A stretch of 64,000 nt of DNA, taken from positions 1,240,001-1,304,000 of the forward strand of contig NZ_CP114286.1 of the NCBI RefSeq assembly GCF_027111275.1, in the 5' to 3' direction. Origin of the DNA: Flavobacterium luteolum (GTDB lineage: Bacteria; Bacteroidota; Bacteroidia; Flavobacteriales; Flavobacteriaceae). Positions 31,455-40,446 of this stretch are shown here, one piece after another (positions within the stretch are counted from its first letter, which is position 1; every line of letters starts with the position of its first letter). A program made the position numbers and the translations under genes. Under the pieces are notes generated by a model. It was not told where the DNA came from and searched no databases. It worked only from the letters and a program-made list of their open reading frames with translations.

Positions 31455-33391
31455 AAAGCAAACTTTTTATCTATATCTTCAACACGCATGGTAATGAAGG
31501 TAGGTTTTTGAAAAGGTGAAATATTTGGATCTTTGCAGGCAAACAAACCGTTTACCAAATTATCTTGTTCTTTTTCGGTTAAATAAGATCCTGTTTTAAC
31601 CGCTAAACTTTTAGCCATCGACTTGGCAATTGTATCGTTCTGACTGTAGCTGTTTGCTGGAATTCCGTCTTGCAAATCACTTAATAATTGTTCAATTACC
31701 TGCGAAACTTCACTTTCCGTAATATTTACAGGGATTCCAGAAATTACAACGTGATCTGTTTTACTTTCGTCAAAAACAAATCCAGTAGTTTCCAAAGAAG
31801 GTTTCAATTCTTCAATCAGTTTCATTTCTGAAGCCGAATAAAACAAATCTAAAGGAAAAAGCAACTGCTGACTAGAAGCTTGATTTACGGTCATATTCAA
31901 CAAAAATTGTTCGTACAAAATTCGCTGATGTGCACGCTGCTGATCCACAATAATCATTCCTGATTTTATTGGCGATACAATATATTTTTTATGTATTTGA
32001 TACGTTTTCTGCGTTGCTTGTTCGAGATCTTCATCATCAAATAAAGAAGAAGTCACTTCTTCATTTTCAAATGTAAAAGGCGAACTTTCTATGCTTTCTG
32101 GATTTTCAACATCTAACCCAACATACAAACTTTCCCAACTTGCAGTTGGTTCCACTCTCTTAGAAAAACCAGAATACGACGATCCAGAAGATGATGATCC
32201 TGATGAAGACGAAAAAGAAGAACCCGAACTATATCCAGATGATCCCGAAGCCCCTTTGCTATAATGCTGATTGGTTTTATCATCTGTAAAAGGATTAAAA
32301 GTTCCATCAACCTGAATGGTTGGAATCCCCACTTCTACATCTTTATAATGATATGGCGTATCTAAATTAGCATCGCGATCAAAATCTAAAACTGGAGCAA
32401 CATTAAACTGCCCTAAACTATGTTTTATTGATGCTCTTAAAATAGCATAAAGAGCCTGCTCATCGTCAAACTTAATTTCTGTTTTAGTTGGATGAATATT
32501 GATATCAATTGTATTTGGCGGAACCTGCAGATACAGGAAATAACTTGGTTGAGAACCATCTTTCAGCAATCCATCATAAGCAGACATAACCGCATGATGC
32601 AGAAAACTACTTTTTATAAATCGGTCATTTACAAAAAAGAATTGCTCTCCCCTATTTTTCTTTGCAAACTCAGGTTTGCAAACAAATCCTTGAACATTTA
32701 TAATTTCTGTATCCTCATTTACTGGAACTAATTTTTCATTTGTTTTCCCTGACATAATACCAACAATTCTCTGACGATATCCTGCTGCTGGTAGATTATA
32801 CATTTCGCTTCCGTTATGGTAAAAACTAAAATGAATATTTGGATGCGCCAATGCCACACGCTGAAATTCATCCATTACGTGACGAAATTCAACTGTATCT
32901 GACTTTAAGAAATTACGTCGAGCGGGAATATTAAAAAATAAGTTTTTAACGGCAAATGATGTTCCTTTTGGCAAAACTGCCACTTCCTGCGAAACAAATT
33001 TACTTCCTTCAATTACAATATGCGTTCCTAGTTCATCTTGATCTTGTTTTGTTTTCATTTCCATGTGCGCAATTGCAGCGATCGAAGCCAGGGCCTCTCC
33101 ACGGAAACCTTTTGTACCAAGCGAAAATAAATCTTCGGCCTGACGAATTTTGGAAGTTGCATGGCGCGCAAAACACAAACGAGCATCAGTAACGGTCATT
33201 CCGACTCCATTATCGATAACTTGTACCAGCGATTTACCAGCATCTTTTATAATTAATTTGATATCAGTTGCTTTGGCATCAACAGCATTTTCTAACAATT
33301 CTTTTACAACTGAAGCTGGTCTTTGAACCACTTCTCCAGCAGCAATTTGGTTAGCAACGTGATCAGGAAGCAATTGAATAATACTCGACAT
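31451..33391 (-). CDS. mutL: DNA mismatch-repair endonuclease/ATPase MutL
   Basis: 646 aa. GHKL ATPase: QIAAGEVVQRPASVVKELLENAVDA, DNGVGM, TKGFRGEALASI. Then the transducer region NDRFIKSSFLHHAV. A low-complexity Ser/Gly linker (SGYSSGSSFSSSSGSSSSGS) lies at about residues 378-405. The C-terminal dimerisation domain contains QRAHQRILYEQFL. The QXXRHXXXXE-type endonuclease motif (DQHAxHERxxYE in other species) appears as DQQRAHQRILYEQF, so nicking activity is plausible but the motif is modified. It coordinates mismatch repair with MutS. Confidence 0.96.
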   Translation of the reverse strand: MSSIIQLLPDHVANQIAAGEVVQRPASVVKELLENAVDAKATDIKLIIKDAGKSLVQVIDNGVGMTVTDARLCFARHATSKIRQAEDLFSLGTKGFRGEALASIAAIAHMEMKTKQDQDELGTHIVIEGSKFVSQEVAVLPKGTSFAVKNLFFNIPARRNFLKSDTVEFRHVMDEFQRVALAHPNIHFSFYHNGSEMYNLPAAGYRQRIVGIMSGKTNEKLVPVNEDTEIINVQGFVCKPEFAKKNRGEQFFFVNDRFIKSSFLHHAVMSAYDGLLKDGSQPSYFLYLQVPPNTIDINIHPTKTEIKFDDEQALYAILRASIKHSLGQFNVAPVLDFDRDANLDTPYHYKDVEVGIPTIQVDGTFNPFTDDKTNQHYSKGASGSSGYSSGSSFSSSSGSSSSGSSYSGFSKRVEPTASWESLYVGLDVENPESIESSPFTFENEEVTSSLFDDEDLEQATQKTYQIHKKYIVSPIKSGMIIVDQQRAHQRILYEQFLLNMTVNQASSQQLLFPLDLFYSASEMKLIEELKPSLETTGFVFDESKTDHVVISGIPVNITESEVSQVIEQLLSDLQDGIPANSYSQNDTIAKSMAKSLAVKTGSYLTEKEQDNLVNGLFACKDPNISPFQKPTFITMRVEDIDKKFAL

Positions 33392-33443
33392 TAAGCAATA
33401 ATAGTTTTAAAGTTTAGATTAGGTTTTTGCAAACCAAGAAGTA

Positions 33444-33451
33444 CAAATTTA
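33444..33451 (-). promoter_or_regulatory. -7 element for mutL operon
   Basis: The minus strand reads TAAATTTG (TAnnTTTG) 52 bp before the mutL ATG. Spacing to a -33 is not clear. Confidence 0.4.
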
Positions 33452-33550
33452 GTGAATTTTGATTGGCTTTTAGAACAAGAACAATCATAAAAAAAACAAA
33501 AACCACAACAATCTATAAAACAGAATGATTGCGGGTTAGACACAAAAAAA

Positions 33551-34231
33551 CTAGTTCATCTTCTTGATTTCATCTAAGGTATAAACCTTGTATTCCATTC
33601 CCATTACTTTTGCATTTTCTTCAACTGTGGTTGTAAAACCTGCTTTCTTTCTACGATCGTTAACTTTAGCAGGATTTTGAATTGGAGAAACATAATTGAA
33701 AAACTCTTTTTTTCCTGTCTCTTTATTTGTTATTTGTTTCATCTGACCCTGCGTTCCATAAATCTGCTCCTTTCCTTGTTGTGTTAGATAGCGGTCTTGC
33801 ATTTTAGCAAAGTAGGTAAAAGGGATTTCCTTTTTTTTAGCTTCCTGCTCAATCATTAGCAAATATTCTCCAATTTTTGAACTGTGCTGAATAACATACC
33901 ACGCCGCAATATTGGTTGGTTCGCCAACTAAACTTTTTCCTGGATAACCATACTGCTTAATAATTTCTTCAATCTTAATCAAGTTAAGAGAATCACGTTT
34001 TTTCATTTCAAGCCAAATTCCTTTTCTAAAATTCGGATCATTTTCACGTCCCAGTTCTTTTACTATTTCTTGTTTTCGACCCTCAGAAGTATCAAAATTG
34101 ATATATTCCCTAAGAATCTGATCAGATTTCATAATTGAATCGAGCTCCCTTTTCAAATTTTCATTGATTTTTTTCTGAGCATAACTTTGAACAAAACATA
34201 AAACAAAAGCGTAAAGTAAATATTTTTTCAT
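33551..34231 (-). CDS. secreted DUF6624 protein
   Basis: 226 aa from the ATG at 34231, chosen because MKKYLLYAFVLCFVQSYAQ is a proper signal peptide. The core has LIKIEEIIKQYGYPGKSLVG, then AAWYVIQHSSK and YLTQQGKEQIYGTQGQM. The WxVIQHS and YGTQ motifs mark DUF6624, a family of unknown function common in Bacteroidota. It is monocistronic, downstream of ribH on the same strand but separated by a terminator. Confidence 0.8.
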   Translation of the reverse strand: MKKYLLYAFVLCFVQSYAQKKINENLKRELDSIMKSDQILREYINFDTSEGRKQEIVKELGRENDPNFRKGIWLEMKKRDSLNLIKIEEIIKQYGYPGKSLVGEPTNIAAWYVIQHSSKIGEYLLMIEQEAKKKEIPFTYFAKMQDRYLTQQGKEQIYGTQGQMKQITNKETGKKEFFNYVSPIQNPAKVNDRRKKAGFTTTVEENAKVMGMEYKVYTLDEIKKMN

Positions 34232-34314
34232 AGAAAGTAAATTAAAGATCAATTCAAATGTAATATAATTCTGAACTTGACATAACTTAAGACAATCACA
34301 AAAAAAACATAAAA

Positions 34315-34344
34315 AAAACCTATACATTTAACAGTATAGGTTTT
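34315..34344 (-). terminator. terminator of ribH
   Basis: AAAACCTATAC and GTATAGGTTTT pair over 11 bp around an 8-nt loop, followed by T-run on the minus strand. It is 23 bp after the ribH stop. Confidence 0.8.
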
Positions 34345-34367
34345 AATATTTTTTAAAACAAACGTGC

Positions 34368-34940
34368 TTATTCGTTTTCTATTTTCTTCGGCGAATCTTC
34401 AATTTGAATCGCACCTGATGTCAATAACGGCTGATTAAAAACGTGCGCTATTGAAGCCTGCTGGCGAATATATGCCATTTTGATTGCCGCAATTGCTGCT
34501 TCAGTTCCTTTATTGCCGTGAGCTCCTCCGCTTCTGTCAATTGACTGTTGCATATTATTATCTGTCAATACACAGAAAATAACTGGAATATCGGTTTGAA
34601 CATTTAAGTCTTTGATTCCTTGCGTAACACCTTCGCAAACAAAATCGAAGTGTTTTGTTTCTCCTTGAATTACACATCCAATTACAATAACCGCATCAAC
34701 ATTTTGAGTCTGAAGCATTTTTTTAGCTCCATAGATGAGCTCAAAACTTCCTGGGACATTCCAACGGATAATTTGCTGTGCAGGAACATCGCAATCAACC
34801 AAAGCGTCAAAAGCACCATTATAAAGTCCTTCTGTTATAGTATCATTCCATTCAGAAACAACAATCCCAAACCGAAAGTCTTTCGCGTTTGGGATTGTGT
34901 TTTTATCGTATTCTGATAGATTTTTATTTTCAGTAGCCAT
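34368..34940 (-). CDS. ribH: 6,7-dimethyl-8-ribityllumazine synthase
   Basis: 190 aa, longer than the common 155-aa form because of a 20-residue N-terminal extension and a C-terminal tail. Motifs: FRFGIVVSEWNDTITEGLYNGA (substrate site), RWNVPGSFELIYGAKKM, VIGCVIQGETKHFDFVCEGV (with the catalytic His), DIPVIFCVLTDNNMQQSIDRSGGAHGNKGTEAA. It makes lumazine for riboflavin. It lies 78 bp downstream of the TPR gene on the same strand. Confidence 0.96.
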   Translation of the reverse strand: MATENKNLSEYDKNTIPNAKDFRFGIVVSEWNDTITEGLYNGAFDALVDCDVPAQQIIRWNVPGSFELIYGAKKMLQTQNVDAVIVIGCVIQGETKHFDFVCEGVTQGIKDLNVQTDIPVIFCVLTDNNMQQSIDRSGGAHGNKGTEAAIAAIKMAYIRQQASIAHVFNQPLLTSGAIQIEDSPKKIENE

Positions 34941-35018
34941 CTGTACTATTTTTGTTATTAAATTTCAGACTGCTAAAATACGAATCTAAAATCTAAAAAC
35001 TGAACTCAAATAGTATAA

Positions 35019-35798
35019 TTATTGTGCTAATCCAATCAAAGCATCAACAGATGCTGCTTCTGGAGTACTGTCGTAATTATCTTTAATGTCATTAAAATAT
35101 TTCAATGCATCTTCTTTTTGTCCTAAAGCTAAAGCAGTTTTTCCAGCTTTTAATAAGAAACGAGGCGTTGTAAAATCGTTTTTGTTAGACTCAGCAGCTT
35201 TTACATAAAAATCTAAAGCTTCTTTTTGCTGATTTTTTTGAGAATAAGCATCTCCTGTCGCACCTTTTGCCAAAGCACTTAAGATTACATCTTCAGATTT
35301 AAATTCACCTAAATATTTAATTGCCTCATCAAATTTACCAGTATTTAAGTAAGCGATACCAGCATAGTAGTTTGCTAAGTTTCCAGCATCTGTTCCAGAA
35401 TATTCGTCAGCAATTTTAATAAATCCGAATTTACCTTCAGAACCATTCAATGATAATTTGAATAATGAATCGCTAGAAACACCGTTTACAGCTTTTTCAA
35501 AGTTTTGCTGTGCAACAAACATTTCACTTGCAGCTTCTTCTTGCTTAGGAGTTGCAATGAATTTTTGGTAAGCCAAATATCCAATTGTTGCAACTGCAAT
35601 ACCAGCAACTAAACCAATAATGATTTTTTGATTTTTAGCCACCCAGTCCTCAGTTTTTGAAGCTGTCTCATCTAATTTTGAGAAAACGCCAGCTGTAGTA
35701 CTGTCTTTTTCGTCAATAATTACTTGTTGTTCCTCAGTAACTTCTTTTACTTCCTTTTCTTTTGGTGTCTTATATCCTCTTTTATTGTAAGTTGCCAT
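35019..35798 (-). CDS. membrane-anchored TPR protein, YfgM-like
   Basis: 259 aa. An N-terminal cytoplasmic stretch of about 50 residues precedes one membrane helix (KIIIGLVAGIAVATIGYLAYQKF). The C-terminal part has TPR-like helices (GNLANYYAGIAYLNTGKFDEAIKYL, ALAKGATGDAYSQKNQQKEALDFYVKA, RFLLKAGKTALALGQKEDALKYF). This matches YfgM/tetratricopeptide anchors that associate with the Sec translocon and periplasmic chaperones. A -7 element (TATTTTTG on the minus strand) is at 35821-35828. Confidence 0.88.
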   Translation of the reverse strand: MATYNKRGYKTPKEKEVKEVTEEQQVIIDEKDSTTAGVFSKLDETASKTEDWVAKNQKIIIGLVAGIAVATIGYLAYQKFIATPKQEEAASEMFVAQQNFEKAVNGVSSDSLFKLSLNGSEGKFGFIKIADEYSGTDAGNLANYYAGIAYLNTGKFDEAIKYLGEFKSEDVILSALAKGATGDAYSQKNQQKEALDFYVKAAESNKNDFTTPRFLLKAGKTALALGQKEDALKYFNDIKDNYDSTPEAASVDALIGLAQ

Positions 35799-35820
35799 TT
35801 AAAATTTATTTAGTGAACGG

Positions 35821-35828
35821 CAAAAATA
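35821..35828 (-). promoter_or_regulatory. -7 element for the TPR-ribH genes
   Basis: The minus strand reads TATTTTTG, a match to TAnnTTTG, 22 bp before the start codon. Confidence 0.4.
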
Positions 35829-36040
35829 AAATTTTTATTGAAACTGAGGTAAAAAATTTCAATTTTATCACTATTTTAAAAAAAATATTTTTGCATTTCG
35901 CTTGTCCTTTCGCGAAAGCGCTAAAATAAATCAGTTTGAAACACCTCCAAAGCCAATTATATCGATAATTTTCGGTAATTTGCACCCTCAAATTTTTACT
36001 GCTCAAAAACAGCAATTTTTATACTTGGAGTCTCTAAAAA

Positions 36041-37120
36041 ATGCATTTAAACAAAATCTCATTATTCAATTACAAAAACTTTTCAGAGGCAAGTTTTGAT
36101 TTCGACATCAAAATCAACTGTTTTGTTGGAAAAAACGGCATTGGAAAAACCAATGTGCTCGATGCTATTTACCATTTAGCATATGGAAAAAGCTATTTTA
36201 ATCCGTTGGCAGTACAAAATATCAAACACGGTGAAGAGTTTTTTGTTATTGATGCTGAACTCGAAAAAAATGAGAGAACAGAACAAGTTGTCTGCAGTTT
36301 AAAAAAGGGGCAAAAAAAAGTGCTAAAACGAAACGGAAAAGCGTATGATAAATTTTCAGATCATATTGGTTTTATTCCGCTAGTAATTATTTCGCCCGCA
36401 GATCGTGACTTGATTATTGAAGGAAGCGAAACGCGCCGTAAATTTATGGATAGTGTAATTTCACAATTAGACTCCACGTATCTGCACGAACTCATTCAAT
36501 ATCAAAAAGTAATTACGCAGCGAAATGCTCTTTTAAAATATTTTGCTTTAAATCATGTTTTCGACAACGACACCTTATCTATATATAATGAACAATTAAA
36601 TGGTTACGGAAAGTCTATTTTTGAAAAACGAAAAGATTTTCTGGAACAGTTTATACCTATATTTAATAAGCACCATCAAGTAATAACCGGATCGGAAGAA
36701 AGTGTACAGCTCGTTTACGAAAGTCATTTGTTTGAAAAAGATCTTTTAGCGCTTTTACAAGAAAACATCAATAAAGATCGCGCACTTCAATATACCAGTG
36801 TGGGAATTCATAAAGATGATTTATCTTTTGAAATTGATTCGCATCCGATAAAAAAATTCGGATCGCAAGGACAGCAAAAATCTTTTTTGATTGCTTTGAA
36901 ACTAGCGCAATTTGAATTTCTAAAAAAGCAAAGTGGCGTAAAACCTATTTTATTGTTTGATGATATTTTTGACAAACTAGACGAAACCCGTGTTGCCAAA
37001 ATTGTAGAAATGGTAAATAGTGAAACGTTTGGACAGCTTTTCATCTCAGATACTCATCCTGAAAGAACCGAAGCGATTGTAAAATCGACACATCAGACTT
37101 ATAAGATATTTAATTTGTGA
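36041..37120 (+). CDS. recF: DNA replication/repair protein RecF
   Basis: 359 aa, the usual length. Walker A GKNGIGKT at 30-37, the signature HKDDLSFEI and [19 protein letters not shown], Walker [17 protein letters not shown]. It loads RecA on gapped DNA with RecO and RecR. It is divergent from the TPR gene and is not next to dnaA/dnaN, which is normal for this phylum. Confidence 0.97.
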   Translation: MHLNKISLFNYKNFSEASFDFDIKINCFVGKNGIGKTNVLDAIYHLAYGKSYFNPLAVQNIKHGEEFFVIDAELEKNERTEQVVCSLKKGQKKVLKRNGKAYDKFSDHIGFIPLVIISPADRDLIIEGSETRRKFMDSVISQLDSTYLHELIQYQKVITQRNALLKYFALNHVFDNDTLSIYNEQLNGYGKSIFEKRKDFLEQFIPIFNKHHQVITGSEESVQLVYESHLFEKDLLALLQENINKDRALQYTSVGIHKDDLSFEIDSHPIKKFGSQGQQKSFLIALKLAQFEFLKKQSGVKPILLFDDIFDKLDETRVAKIVEMVNSETFGQLFISDTHPERTEAIVKSTHQTYKIFNL

Positions 37121-37247
37121 TTTTATCCGATTCCTTAAAAATTGATATAATTTGTATCAGCTTTTAGAATCAATTCCAAAATAGAAATCATTAAATTAGC
37201 CTAAACAAAAAACTTAAAAAATAACTGCAATAAAATCTATAAGAAAT

Positions 37248-37925
37248 ATGTTAGCGAAAGAATCATTGCAATTTTTAGACGATTTAAAAAAGAACAATAA
37301 CCGAGAATGGTTTCAGGAAAACAAAAAACGATATGAAGTTTTCAAGAAAGACTACCATCAATTGGTAAACGATTTTCTAGATGCAATGAAACCGCTTGAT
37401 CCTTCTTTAGAATTATTAGAAGTTAAAAACTGTACTTTTAGAATTAATCGTGATATTCGTTTTTCTAAAGACAAATCTCCTTACAAAGCGCATTTAGGAA
37501 TCTGGATGTCTGGCGGAACCAAAGGTTTAAACCGCGCTGGATATTATGTGCATATTGAAAAAGGCGCCAGTTTTATAGCAGGCGGATTTTATTCTCCTGA
37601 ATCTGAAGATTTGAAAAAAGTTCGTAAAGAAATTGCTTTTTTCTATGATGATTTGCAGGAAATCTTAAACAATAAGGATTTCAAAAAAGAATTCGGAAGT
37701 TTAGACATCAACGAAAACAATTCACTTAAAAGCATGCCTCGCGGTTACGAAAAAGATCATCCTGCAATTGAGTTTTTAAAACTGAAAAGTTTCACCGCAA
37801 CTCAAAAATACGACATCTCCGAAGTTACCCAAAAAGACTTCGTGAAAAAGACAAGCCAGAAATTGATTGCTCTAAAACCTCTAAATGAATTTATAAACCG
37901 AGCTTTAGATACTGAAGAATTTTAG
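37248..37925 (+). CDS. DUF2461 (TIGR02453) protein
   Basis: 225 aa. FLDDLKKNNNREWFQENKKRYE at the N-terminus, then CTFRINRDIRFSKDKSPYKAHLG and YYVHIEKGASFIAGGFYSPE are the diagnostic segments of the DUF2461 family, found in bacteria and fungi. No activity is known. The distance to recF (127 bp) leaves the operon state unclear. Confidence 0.9.
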   Translation: MLAKESLQFLDDLKKNNNREWFQENKKRYEVFKKDYHQLVNDFLDAMKPLDPSLELLEVKNCTFRINRDIRFSKDKSPYKAHLGIWMSGGTKGLNRAGYYVHIEKGASFIAGGFYSPESEDLKKVRKEIAFFYDDLQEILNNKDFKKEFGSLDINENNSLKSMPRGYEKDHPAIEFLKLKSFTATQKYDISEVTQKDFVKKTSQKLIALKPLNEFINRALDTEEF

Positions 37926-37930
37926 TTTTA

Positions 37931-38011
37931 TTTGCCACAGATTTCACAGATTTGCACAGATTAATTTTTCGCAACAGCAAGAATCCTTTTAATCTTTTAA
38001 TCTGTGGCAAA
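37931..38011. repeat. CCACAG-family hairpin, copy 2
   Basis: TTTGCCACAGATT (37931-37943) and AATCTGTGGCAAA (37999-38011) are perfect 13-bp arms. The inner part repeats CACAGATT twice and has TTTTAATC words, as in the copy at 7932-7998. It starts 6 bp after the DUF2461 stop and fills almost the whole gap to the next gene. Confidence 0.85.
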
Positions 38012-38028
38012 AAAAAAGCAACAATTAA

Positions 38029-39075
38029 ATGAAAAGGAAAATACTCTTTCTTGGAGAATCTTATCGTGCCGATGCTATAACCTGGATAAAAGGTTTAAAA
38101 GAATTTGGCGATTTTGAAATTATCACGTGGGAACTTCAAACATCAAACAATTATAGATTCAAACGCATTTTAGAGTACCTTTTCTCTCCTCTTTCTATTC
38201 GAAAAATCATTAAAAAAGAGAAACCAGACATGGTGATTGCAGAAAGAACCACCAGCTATGGTTTTCTCGCCGCATTATCTGGATCTAAAACTATTGCGAT
38301 TGCTCAGCAAGGCCGAACCGATTTATGGCCAGAGGAATCTAAATTATACCCTTTTAAAAAATTCATTCAGAAATATGCTTTCAAAAAAGCACACTTAATT
38401 CATGCTTGGGGACCTGTTATGACCATTCACATGAAAGAAGTTGGCGTTGACATGAACAAGGTTCTAGTCCTTCCAAAAGGAATTGATTTATCCCTGTTTA
38501 CACCTTCAACAAATACTTCAGACAAAATTGAAGCAATCGTAACGCGGTCGCTTATGCCAGAATACAGACATGATTCTATTTTAAGATCTTTTGGAATTTT
38601 ACATCAAAAGGGAATTGACTTCACGCTTACAATTGTCGGAGACGGAACAAGACTGCAATTTTTGCAAGATTTGGCTAAAGAATTAGATATAGAGAAGAAA
38701 GTGATTTTTACAGGAAGAATCCTAAATACAGAGCTTCCAAAATTATTACAGCAATCGAATATCTATATCAGTATGCCAATTACCGAAGGCGTTTCGGCAT
38801 CTTTATTTGAAGCAATGGCATGCAAATGTTATCCTATAGTTTCAGCTATTCCTGGCAACCAAAGCTGGATCACTCATCGAGAGAATGGTCAGTTAATTGA
38901 AATTGATAATATCAAAATGCTGGCCGAAGAATTAATTTGGTCTTTTGAGAATTCTGAATATCGAAATCAGACTATTATTCGGAATAGAAAATTCGTGGAA
39001 GAAAACGCAAATTATGTTATTAATATGAAAGTCATTTCAGAGAAATATCATGAATTGATTGATTCTAAAAAATAA
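38029..39075 (+). CDS. GT4-type glycosyltransferase
   Basis: 348 aa, GT-B fold. The N-terminal domain has ILFLGESYRADAITWIKGL and the donor-side region contains KVLVLPKGIDLSLF, TLTIVGDGTRLQFLQDLA and the EX7E-like segment ITEGVSASLFEAMACKCYPIVSAIPG. The latter two are typical of GT4 retaining enzymes. No signal or membrane helix, so it acts at the cytoplasmic side, presumably on a lipid-linked or cell-surface glycan. Neighbours give no pathway. Confidence 0.88.
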   Translation: MKRKILFLGESYRADAITWIKGLKEFGDFEIITWELQTSNNYRFKRILEYLFSPLSIRKIIKKEKPDMVIAERTTSYGFLAALSGSKTIAIAQQGRTDLWPEESKLYPFKKFIQKYAFKKAHLIHAWGPVMTIHMKEVGVDMNKVLVLPKGIDLSLFTPSTNTSDKIEAIVTRSLMPEYRHDSILRSFGILHQKGIDFTLTIVGDGTRLQFLQDLAKELDIEKKVIFTGRILNTELPKLLQQSNIYISMPITEGVSASLFEAMACKCYPIVSAIPGNQSWITHRENGQLIEIDNIKMLAEELIWSFENSEYRNQTIIRNRKFVEENANYVINMKVISEKYHELIDSKK

Positions 39076-39079
39076 TTTA

Positions 39080-39155
39080 ACCGCAAAGTTCGCTAAGATC
39101 TACGCAAAGAACACAAAGCTTAGCGCACCTTGCGTAAACTTTGTGTCTTTGCGGT
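39080..39155. repeat. GCAAAG-family hairpin between glycosyltransferase and aminotransferase genes
   Basis: ACCGCAAAG (39080-39088) pairs with CTTTGCGGT (39147-39155). Inside, CGCTAAG (39091-39097) pairs with CTTAGCG (39119-39125), and CGCAAAG-type words pair a third time. The overall outline is cruciform or multi-stem. It is the same class as 7740-8092. Confidence 0.75.
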
Positions 39156-39233
39156 AAAAACTACATCGTAACTTTTATTGAAACTCAACGACATATTACT
39201 AAAATAAATTGTCTAATTTAATTCTTGAGTAAT

Positions 39234-40337
39234 ATGAGCAATAGAAGAAACTGGTTAAAACAAATAGGTTTAGGTGCAGTTGGATTAGGCCTCTGCCAAT
39301 TTGAAACATTCGCAAATACTACACCAGAAACATATATTCTTCCAGATTTAGACGAATCACCCATATTATTACGATCAAATGAAAATCCTTACGGACCTTC
39401 TCCACTTGCTCGTGCTGCCATGCAAAAAATCATCAATAAAAGTAATCGATATGGCTGGAATCTTTCAGACGAATTAATTGCACTTATTGCTACAAAAAAC
39501 AATGTTTCAAACCAGAATATTTTACTTGGCGCGGGCTCGACAGAAATTCTAGACTTAGTTCTTCAATATACTGCTTTACAAAAAGGCAATTTTATACTGG
39601 CCGAAACAACCTTTAATTATTGGGCATTTCCTTCTGAGAAATTAGGTTTGAAAAAAATCACAGTTTCGCTAACTATCGATAAAAAACATGATTTAACTGC
39701 AATGCTAAAAGCAATTGATTCTGATACAAAAATGATTTATATCTGTAATCCCAATAACCCGACAGGAACAATTTGCGATTATGAGCAACTGGTTTCTTTT
39801 GTAAAAGAGGCTTCAAAAAAAGCAATTGTTTTTGTGGATGAGGCATATCTTGATTTCACAAAAGAAAAATCATTAAGTAATCTCGTAATTGAAAATAAAA
39901 ACTTAATCATTACAAAAACTTTTTCAAAAATGTATGGTCTGGCCGGTGCTCGTATAGGCTACGCCGTTGCATCTTCGGCAACAATTGAAGGACTTAGCGC
40001 TTTAAAATCTTCTCCAAATTTGTCTATCAGTGTAGTGTCAACAGCTGCGGCGATGGCGTCGTTGAATGATGATAAATTCATTCAACAAGTACACGCGGCA
40101 AATGAAGAAGTAAAAAAATATACCATCGACCAGCTTACTAAACTTAATTTAACGTGCATTCCTTCGCACGCAAACTTCATCTATTTTTCTTTAGACAATT
40201 ATAAAAAAAATTTCTTCAAGCAATTGGAAGCCCACAATATACAAGGAACAAAAATCTATGAAGAAAACGGAAAATGGACCAGAATTACCATTGGTACAAT
40301 GAAAGAAATGCAGCGATTTATTGAAGCAATAAAATAA
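39234..40337 (+). CDS. exported pyridoxal-phosphate aminotransferase, HisC-like
   Basis: 367 aa from the ATG at 39234. The N-terminus MSNRRNWLKQIGLGAVGLGL has the twin-arginine export motif RRNWLK and a hydrophobic region, so the folded enzyme may be exported by Tat. The rest is a class I/II aminotransferase close to histidinol-phosphate aminotransferase: LRSNENPYGPSPLA, YICNPNNPTGTICDYEQL, FVDEAYLDFT, and the PLP-binding Lys in TKTFSKMYGLAGARIGYAVA. No other his genes are near. The true substrate is probably not histidinol phosphate, given the likely export. Confidence 0.88.
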   Translation: MSNRRNWLKQIGLGAVGLGLCQFETFANTTPETYILPDLDESPILLRSNENPYGPSPLARAAMQKIINKSNRYGWNLSDELIALIATKNNVSNQNILLGAGSTEILDLVLQYTALQKGNFILAETTFNYWAFPSEKLGLKKITVSLTIDKKHDLTAMLKAIDSDTKMIYICNPNNPTGTICDYEQLVSFVKEASKKAIVFVDEAYLDFTKEKSLSNLVIENKNLIITKTFSKMYGLAGARIGYAVASSATIEGLSALKSSPNLSISVVSTAAAMASLNDDKFIQQVHAANEEVKKYTIDQLTKLNLTCIPSHANFIYFSLDNYKKNFFKQLEAHNIQGTKIYEENGKWTRITIGTMKEMQRFIEAIK

Positions 40338-40390
40338 AATCTAGAGAAAAGTCTTTTTATAGAAAATCTACTCAAATAAATTATTATCGT

Positions 40391-40398
40391 TACTTTTG
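40391..40398 (+). promoter_or_regulatory. -7 element for murB
   Basis: TACTTTTG matches TAnnTTTG, 48 bp before the murB ATG. No -33 TTG at normal spacing. Confidence 0.4.
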
Positions 40399-40446
40399 AT
40401 CTCAGAATTTTTCCGAAGTTTCGGAAGTTAAAAAGCCTTTTTATTT

